Shown here one piece after another: positions 54,893 to 60,065 of a stretch of 60,065 nt of DNA; position 1 is the first letter of the stretch; each line of letters opens with the position of its first letter. Both the position numbers and the translations under genes were made by a program. This stretch comes from Yersinia similis (GTDB lineage: Bacteria > Pseudomonadota > Gammaproteobacteria > Enterobacterales > Enterobacteriaceae). Location: positions 1 to 60,065 of the forward strand of contig NZ_CGBP01000027.1 in NCBI RefSeq assembly GCF_001053095.1. Direction: 5' to 3'. The notes below the pieces were generated by a model. That model was not told the origin of the DNA and made no database searches. It saw nothing but the letters and a program-made list of their open reading frames with translations.

Positions 54893-55852
54893 ATGAAAAA
54901 TTTAAGCTTTGTCGCAGGCCTGGTGATCCTACTGGGCCTGATGATATGCAGCCTATTCATCGGGGCTGGGCATGTCACACTCGCCAATCTCTGGTCGGAT
55001 CCCGATATGCGCGACATCTTCTTCATCAGTCGTGTGCCGCGAACGCTGGCATTGGTTCTGGCTGGCAGTGCCATGAGCGTTTCCGGGCTGATTATGCAGA
55101 TGCTGACACAGAATCGCTTCGTTGAGCCCTCGATTGCTGGTACCACCCAATCGGCCAGTCTTGGCTTATTGTTGGTGATGGTTTTCAGTCCATCAGCCTC
55201 GGTGATGATCAAGATGCTAGTGGCCACGTTATTCGCGATGGGTGGCACCGTCCTGTTCATGATGCTATTGGCACGCATGAGAATGAAATCTGCGCTGATG
55301 GTGCCGCTGACCGGCATTATGTTAGGGGCAGTTTTTAGTGCCGTAACCACATTCCTGGCGATGGAATTCGACCTATTACAGTCGTTAGGCAGTTGGGAGT
55401 CCGGTGATTTTTCTGGTGTATTACAGGGCCGCTATGAATTGCTGTGGATTGTGGGCATCCTGACGCTGGTAGCGTGTTTTATCGCTGACCGCTTCACGGT
55501 TGCGGGTATGGGCCGGGATTTCTCGGTCAATATCGGCTTGAATTATCAAAGAGTTATGTTGATTGGGATGTCCATCATTGCCATCATCAGTGGCGTCGTG
55601 GTAGTCGTGATTGGTGTGCTGCCTTTTCTTGGTTTGATTATCCCTAATATTGTCAGTATGGCGATGGGCGATAATCTGCGCCGAACCATACCTTGGGTTG
55701 GCCTTTGTGGTGGCGGCTTGGTTGTATTATGCGACATTATTGGCCGATTAATCAGTTACCCTTTTGAAATCCCTGCCAGTGTTATTCTGGGCGTTATTGG
55801 CGCACTCGTTTTCCTGTTATTAATTGTTAGGACAAAACGTCATGCGGGCTGA
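54893..55852 (+). CDS. siderophore ABC transporter permease, FecCD family (first)
   Basis: A 319-residue membrane protein of the FecCD family with about nine hydrophobic segments. Landmarks are FFISRVPRTLALVLAGSAMSVSGLIMQML with QNRFVEPSIAGTTQSASLG, and the ATPase-contact region VVVVIGVLPFLGLIIPNIVSMAMGDNLRRTIPW. It is of YclN/FatD type. It begins 9 bp after the binding-protein gene and forms the channel with the next permease. Confidence 0.85.
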   Translation: MKNLSFVAGLVILLGLMICSLFIGAGHVTLANLWSDPDMRDIFFISRVPRTLALVLAGSAMSVSGLIMQMLTQNRFVEPSIAGTTQSASLGLLLVMVFSPSASVMIKMLVATLFAMGGTVLFMMLLARMRMKSALMVPLTGIMLGAVFSAVTTFLAMEFDLLQSLGSWESGDFSGVLQGRYELLWIVGILTLVACFIADRFTVAGMGRDFSVNIGLNYQRVMLIGMSIIAIISGVVVVVIGVLPFLGLIIPNIVSMAMGDNLRRTIPWVGLCGGGLVVLCDIIGRLISYPFEIPASVILGVIGALVFLLLIVRTKRHAG

Positions 55853-56849
55853 GGAGTACTCTGCAAAAAACACGCTATTCCAAGGCATAAATAAAGCGTT
55901 AACTTTGCCAGCAAAGCGGTTATTGCTACTGAGCATCATCGCTCTCGGTGCGATGATTATTTTCATGACAATCAATCTGAGTGGCAATATTCAGTATATT
56001 CTCGTTCATCGAGGCCTTATTTTAGCCACTATGCTGTTGGTCGCTTTCGCATCCGGTGTGGCTACGGTCTTATTTCAAACGGTAACCAATAATCGTATTT
56101 TAACGCCATCAGTCATGGGGCTTGAGGCGCTATTTATTCTGATCCAGACGATGTTGATATTTTTTATTGACGCCAATGGGTTCCGCGCATTAGGTATCAC
56201 CGGTAAATTTCTCTGTGAATCCGCATTACTGTTGCTGTTCTCCGTTTTCCTTTACCGTTGGTTACTGTCTGGTGTGGGTATCAATCTACACAAAGTACTT
56301 TTGGTAGGGTTAGTTTGTGGCACACTGTTTCGCAGTATCTCTAACCTCATGCAGCGTCTTCTTTCTCCCGGTGAATTTGCCATCCTTCAGAGCCGGATCT
56401 TCGCTACGTTTACCCGCGCCGCACCAGAAATTATTGCCGTCTCTGCTGGGATCATCGTAATTGTGGGCGTTGTTATTTGGCGTCTACGTCATTGCCTTGA
56501 TGTTATTGCTCTTGGCAGAAATACCGCGATTAACCTTGGTGTCGCGTATCAGAAAAAAATAACCGTTATCCTCCTGTTGGTCTCACTACTGGTCGCCATA
56601 TCAACCGCATTGGTGGGGCCGCTGACCTTCTTAGGGTTACTTATTGCGAACCTGGCTTATCCGATTGTGGGCTCATACCGACATCAATATTTACTACCAG
56701 GGGTTTTCCTACTGGGGGTGATTACACTGGTCGGTGGGCAATTGATCCTTGAACGTGTGCTGAATATGGCGGGAACACTGTCCGTCGTTATTGAGTTCGT
56801 TGGCGGCGCACTGTTTATTTATCTTTTAATAAAAAAGGCTCCCGTGTGA
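55842..56849 (+). CDS. siderophore ABC transporter permease, FecCD family (second)
   Basis: A 335-residue FecCD-family permease (YclO/FatC type): FASGVATVLFQTVTNNRILTPSVMGLEALF and VGPLTFLGLLIANLAYPIVGSYRH are the equivalent conserved regions. I start at the ATG at 55842, overlapping the first permease by 11 bp, with TTAGGA upstream; the longer TTG frame from 55824 is less likely. Its stop overlaps the ATPase start by 4 bp. Confidence 0.84.
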   Translation: MRAEEYSAKNTLFQGINKALTLPAKRLLLLSIIALGAMIIFMTINLSGNIQYILVHRGLILATMLLVAFASGVATVLFQTVTNNRILTPSVMGLEALFILIQTMLIFFIDANGFRALGITGKFLCESALLLLFSVFLYRWLLSGVGINLHKVLLVGLVCGTLFRSISNLMQRLLSPGEFAILQSRIFATFTRAAPEIIAVSAGIIVIVGVVIWRLRHCLDVIALGRNTAINLGVAYQKKITVILLLVSLLVAISTALVGPLTFLGLLIANLAYPIVGSYRHQYLLPGVFLLGVITLVGGQLILERVLNMAGTLSVVIEFVGGALFIYLLIKKAPV

Positions 56850-57604
56850 TTGAAATAAATGATGTTAATAAAAAATACCAACAGACAACGGTACTCAATG
56901 AAATCAATGAGCGCATTCCTTCTGGTGGTATTACCTCAATCATTGGGCCAAATGGTGCAGGAAAGTCTACGTTATTATCGATTATGAGCCGCCTCCTTGC
57001 TGCCGATTCTGGAAATGTGTTGTTCAATGGGCTGGATGTGGCAAAAACCTCTGGGGATAAGCTGGCGACAATCCTTTCCGTTTTACGGCAAGAGAACCAT
57101 TTTACCAGCCGCCTGACCGTCTCTGATTTGGTAGGTTTTGGCCGTTATCCCTACTCACGAGGCAGGCTTAACGAAAATGATCGCCAGCATATTAATGCTG
57201 CGATGGAGTTTCTCAACCTAATGCCCCTGAAAGATCGTTATCTTGATGAACTCTCGGGTGGGCAACGGCAGCGCGCTTATGTTGCTATGGTACTTTGTCA
57301 GGATACGAGTTATATCCTGCTAGATGAGCCATTGAATAATCTAGACATGAAACATTGTGTCGCGATGATGAAACAATTGCGACGGGCCGCAGATGAGCTA
57401 CATAAAACCATCATTCTGGTTATCCATGATATTAATTTTGCCTCTGCTTATTCCGACCATATTATTGCCATGAAAAATGGTGAGGTCATTTATCGCGGAG
57501 CACCAGCAGAGATTATGCGGCCTTCGATCCTCGAAGAAATTTTTGATATAAAAATAAGCATAGAAAAAGTACAAGGCCAGCATATCGCGGTTTATTATCG
57601 CTAA
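56846..57604 (+). CDS. siderophore ABC transporter ATP-binding protein
   Basis: A 252-residue FecE/FepC-type ABC ATPase: Walker A GPNGAGKSTLL, Q-loop VLRQENHF, signature LSGGQRQRAYVAMVL, Walker B YILLDEPLNNLD, H-loop VIHDINFA. The start is a GTG overlapping the preceding stop (GTGA), so the last three genes are translationally coupled. No terminator was recognised after the stop. Confidence 0.88.
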   Translation: MIEINDVNKKYQQTTVLNEINERIPSGGITSIIGPNGAGKSTLLSIMSRLLAADSGNVLFNGLDVAKTSGDKLATILSVLRQENHFTSRLTVSDLVGFGRYPYSRGRLNENDRQHINAAMEFLNLMPLKDRYLDELSGGQRQRAYVAMVLCQDTSYILLDEPLNNLDMKHCVAMMKQLRRAADELHKTIILVIHDINFASAYSDHIIAMKNGEVIYRGAPAEIMRPSILEEIFDIKISIEKVQGQHIAVYYR

Positions 57605-57940
57605 GGTGTTTTCCTGTCTCTGTTGGTAATATTTCAGTCAGGCAATCAATGAGCCGTGAATTCACCAGTTAATTAAATCATATGCTGGAAATAGTCATAC
57701 TGGCGAGATGACAAAATAGGAAGAGATGAAGGAATAGCCTGCCCCATATTCGGTAAGTTGGTATCAGCTCGTTGGTGGATACCCTACTGTTCAATTAACC
57801 AGTGGTAAGTTAGGACAAATATTTTTGTCAATGCGAGAAGAGCCGTATTTGTGGATGTAACCCATCAATATCAATTATTATTTTAACTCTAAAATTAGTT
57901 TTTAATAAGGTTAAAACCAGTTAATTATTAGTTAGCTGTG
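57605..57940. other. gap between iron importer and toxin-antitoxin pair
   Basis: Roughly 335 bp of AT-rich DNA without a recognisable gene, repeat or terminator. The promoter of the toxin-antitoxin operon follows at its right edge. Confidence 0.3.
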
Positions 57941-57969
57941 TTGACCTTACTTACATATAACTCTACTAT
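57941..57969 (+). promoter_or_regulatory. sigma-70-like promoter of the toxin-antitoxin operon
   Basis: TTGACC, a 17-bp spacer, TACTAT; the -10 is 45 bp before the toxin start. The -35 matches at 5 of 6 positions, the -10 at 4 of 6. Confidence 0.5.
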
Positions 57970-58014
57970 CTCACCATAACAGCGGATGTGATCACTTACA
58001 AAAGTGAGGGAACG

Positions 58015-58275
58015 ATGGTCAAGGTTGACTGGTCGAGGAAAGCGGTTAAGCAATTATTTTCAATCGATGTCAGATATCGAAAATCCATCAGTGAAAAAGT
58101 TAATAAGCTGACAAATTTCCCTGTTGTTAATTTGGATATCAAAAAGGTACAGATGGGTGTTAGCCAATATCGGAGGCGTGTAGAGAATTACAGGGTTATT
58201 TTTCAGATTGTAGAGGGAACGCCTGTGATATGTAAAATCCAGGACGTTAAACGTAGAACCACGGCAACCTATTAG
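58015..58275 (+). CDS. RelE/HigB-type toxin of a type II toxin-antitoxin system
   Basis: An 86-residue basic protein with the RelE/ParE fold pattern: KVDWSRKAVKQLFSIDVRYRKSI (helical), LDIKKVQMGVSQYRRRVENYRVIFQIVEG (beta strands with the characteristic RVENYRVIF) and a C-terminal IQDVKRRTTATY. Family members are mRNA interferases or gyrase inhibitors. GAGGG lies 5-6 nt before the ATG at 58015; the reading from 57988 has no such site. It precedes its antitoxin, as in higBA. Confidence 0.85.
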   Translation: MVKVDWSRKAVKQLFSIDVRYRKSISEKVNKLTNFPVVNLDIKKVQMGVSQYRRRVENYRVIFQIVEGTPVICKIQDVKRRTTATY

Positions 58276-58337
58276 GCTGACTAAGCCTATTTTTCCTCAA
58301 AGGCGTGGTGTTATTTTTCTAAACTAAGGTAAATAAG

Positions 58338-58700
58338 ATGGCAAAACTACAATACATTCATGATGAAGCAGGAAAGCCTCAGTTTGTGGTTTTACCCATT
58401 GCCGAATACCAGCAGCTTATCTCTAATACAAAGTATGAGGATATTCCCTATGTTACTGATCACGATGATGATCAAACTATCCCAAATGAAGTTGTTCAAA
58501 TCATGGTAAATGATGGTGTCAGTTTGCTGGCAGCATGGCGCATTTACCGTGGATTTTCACAATATGAAATCGCAGAGCTGCTTAGTACCACGCAATCGGC
58601 TGTATCCCAGTGGGAAGCCATAGATTCTCGTCCGCAGAAGAAAACCAGAGAGAAATTAGCAGCGATTTATAAATGCCGGCCGGCACAGATGATTTTGTGA
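58338..58700 (+). CDS. XRE-family antitoxin
   Basis: A 120-residue protein. The N-terminal 40 residues (LQYIHDEAGKPQFVVLPIAEYQQLI) resemble the toxin-facing part of Phd/PrlF-like antitoxins, and the C-terminal half is an XRE helix-turn-helix (FSQYEIAELLSTTQSAVSQWEA). It neutralises the upstream toxin and probably autorepresses the operon. The 62-bp gap and a separate AAGG ribosome binding site allow independent, higher expression. Confidence 0.85.
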   Translation: MAKLQYIHDEAGKPQFVVLPIAEYQQLISNTKYEDIPYVTDHDDDQTIPNEVVQIMVNDGVSLLAAWRIYRGFSQYEIAELLSTTQSAVSQWEAIDSRPQKKTREKLAAIYKCRPAQMIL

Positions 58701-58741
58701 GAAAGAAAGTAAAAATGCCTCGGTGATCCCCCGAAAAAACG

Positions 58742-58905
58742 GTGAGGCCATCGCATCAAAAACAGATGGCACAAGAAGCGGTCAGGTATCGATGTATCAG
58801 CGTTCGTTTTGCCTGTCAGTTATTTGCCGTCAACGAAAGTGGCTATCGCTATCAGTCTAAATTGGGAGGGGAAAATGAAATCATTGCTAACTGGCTGCTC
58901 CTTTT
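58742..58905 (+). pseudogene. truncated IS3-family transposase (OrfB) fragment
   Basis: About 55 codons resembling the OrfB N-terminal region: QKQMAQEAVRYRCISVRFACQLFAVNESGYRYQSKLGGENEIIANWLL. After that, the frame (LLLCLYIGSKPVNCGRF) no longer resembles the family and runs out at 58984. No OrfA, DDE residues or inverted repeat remain. It is a relic flanking the toxin-antitoxin pair. Confidence 0.75.
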
Positions 58906-59346
58906 ATGCCTCTACATAGGGTCGAAACCAGTAAACTGCGGTAGATTCAGACAGACTATTATCGTGATAGCTGCTGGATTATAAAAGGATTTATTGACGA
59001 TGAGAGACAGCTGGATATAGGCTTTGGCGGGATCACAGGAGTCGGCATTACAAGATAATCTTTTGTATTTACTAGATTTTAAAATCCCTCGCCTGAGATG
59101 TGCCCCCAATTATGCCCCCAAATACTTTTGCTTGATGGCCAGGGCGCTGAATTGAAACGGGCCGCTGCTGCTGGTGGCCCGTAAGAGGATAACTTTCAGG
59201 TACATTTTTAAGGTATTTTTCGACACGCGATTACTTCATGTTGATACCATAACCATATGGCTGATGAATGTTTTTCTGAGTGTATTTCCAATTAATTCGT
59301 CTGATAGCCGCCTAAATAACTGCGCCGAATAGTAGATCACTGAGGG
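58906..59346. other. non-coding junction between two insertion-sequence parts
   Basis: No gene recognised. A direct repeat TGCCCCCAATTATGCCCCCAA at about 59100-59120 resembles runs seen near phage-type integration junctions, but no integrase is present. The left end of the IS630-family element must lie here or just beyond; I cannot fix its inverted repeat without the right end. Confidence 0.3.
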
Positions 59347-59414
59347 AACTCAATCCGGTTTAAGCGATCTGATCAATCGCTGAATATCCCAAATCACCAC
59401 AACCGGACTGAGTT
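59347..59414. promoter_or_regulatory. long-range inverted repeat sequestering the IS630 transposase start
   Basis: AACTCAATCCGGTT (59347-59360) pairs with AACCGGACTGAGTT (59401-59414) with one mismatch, and a nested AGCGAT/ATCGCT stem lies in between. The right arm ends directly before the ATG, so the RNA hairpin would cover the translation start. Such structures limit transposase synthesis from outside transcripts. Confidence 0.5.
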
Positions 59415-60065
59415 ATGCCGATCATAGCACCAATATCCAAAAACGAGCGTCTCCAGATGGAAAAAATTGTCCATAAAACGGCAGACAAAAACCATTCCAG
59501 GCGTCTCATCGCCATGCTGATGTTACATCGTGGTGAATCACTCAGTTATGTTGCTAAAACCTTGTGCGCCGCGCGTTCCTCCGTCGGTCGCTGGATTAAC
59601 TGGTTCACACTATTTGGTATTGATGGCCTGAAAAGTCTTCCGGCTGGACGTCAAAAAAAGTGGCCCGTTGAAGCGATGATGCACATGCTCAATTTACTTG
59701 TTGAGCGTTCTCCACAGGACTTCGGCTATCTGCGTTCACGGTGGAGTACTGAGATGTTAACGATTGAAATTAATAAACTATTTAATTCTACTTTGCATCC
59801 TGGAACAATCCGCCGCTGGCTGCCTGAAGCTGGGATTGTCTGGCGCAGGGCGGCTCCGACATTGCATATTCGCGATCCTCATAAAGAGGAAAAACTGGCA
59901 GCGATTAGTGAAGCATTAGAACAAAATTGTGCCGTCCATCCCGTATTTTATGAGGATGAAGTCGATATCGATTTGAATCCCAAAATCGGTGCTGACTGGC
60001 ATAAAAAAGGTAAACAAAAACGTATCCCTACGCCGGGAAAAAATGAAAAACATTACCTTGCAGGA
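59415..60065 (+). mobile_element. IS630-family transposase, 5' part, cut by window end
   Basis: An open frame of 217 codons continuing past the window. The product begins MPIIAPISKNERLQMEKIVH and contains SRRLIAMLMLHRGESLSYVA, ARSSVGRWINWFTLFGIDGL, RRWLPEAGIVWRRAAPTL and YEDEVDIDLNPKIGADW (first acidic residue of the DDE triad in EDEVD). It is collinear with the Shigella/E. coli IS630 transposase. No frameshift is seen in the visible part. Whether the element is complete cannot be judged. Confidence 0.9.

Noticed and set aside
1-60065. CRISPR array, rRNA operon, prophage or secretion-system cluster
   Set aside because: No spaced direct repeats of CRISPR type, no rRNA sequence and no set of phage or secretion structural genes were seen.

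Overview
The window reads as the chromosome of a Yersinia of the pseudotuberculosis/pestis group. The evidence is the enterobacterial backbone order yhjD, yhjG, pdeH, kdgK, yhjJ, dctA, an HmsP-type phosphodiesterase, bcsZ, dppABCDF and eptB (as in E. coli), interrupted by genes I associate with Yersinia: a YapE-type autotransporter beside a DUF3289 gene, a periplasmic PL2 pectate lyase with a KdgM porin, and ERIC-like repeats ending in TATACCC/GGGTATA. No full IS100, IS285 or IS1541 copy was seen.

Layout. 0.1-2.7 kb: three tandem DUF943 membrane-anchored paralogues behind one DUF3289 gene, a possible effector/immunity set. 2.7-6 kb: classical autotransporter. 6.6-16.9 kb: inner-membrane YhjD, CDP-diglyceride hydrolase, AsmA-like YhjG, flagellar-class c-di-GMP phosphodiesterase PdeH with a clear sigma-28 promoter, a 4-oxalocrotonate tautomerase, KdgK, the inactive M16-like YhjJ and DctA. 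17.2-20.2 kb: pectin catabolism (PelP, KdgM, possible KdgR site). 20.7-24.2 kb: HmsP and an orphan BcsZ. 24.9-30.8 kb: dipeptide permease. 31.9-35.2 kb: a two-partner secretion pair with an unusually short TpsA. 35.5-41 kb: tRNA-Pro(UGG), uhpABC without an adjacent uhpT, and eptB. 41.5-45.4 kb: an alpha/beta hydrolase, a DUF1003 protein and an amino-acid permease. The permease is followed by hutUH, which has a HutC-like operator upstream.

The accessory block at 49.7-57.6 kb is the most interesting part. Four co-directional genes encode a cysteine-synthase-fold PLP enzyme, a purine-phosphoribosyltransferase-like protein, a DMT-type (EamA) transporter and an ATP-grasp ligase. This looks like a small biosynthesis-plus-export operon for an amino-acid-derived metabolite, and its first half is visibly AT-rich. 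Directly downstream is a Fur-box-controlled siderophore-type ABC importer (lipoprotein, two permeases, ATPase). The right end carries a toxin-first type II toxin-antitoxin pair, a truncated IS3-family transposase and an IS630-family transposase cut by the window edge.

Repeats are plentiful: four ERIC-like elements, a 325-bp MITE-like element with 16-bp perfect terminal inverted repeats, a related 165-bp copy, a 141-bp palindrome between dppA and dppB, and short tandem repeats. Two of the tandem repeats are in frame inside surface or envelope genes, and one covers the hutH stop codon. Homology calls come from recognising sequence, not from searches. Start codons were re-chosen by Shine-Dalgarno placement where stated.
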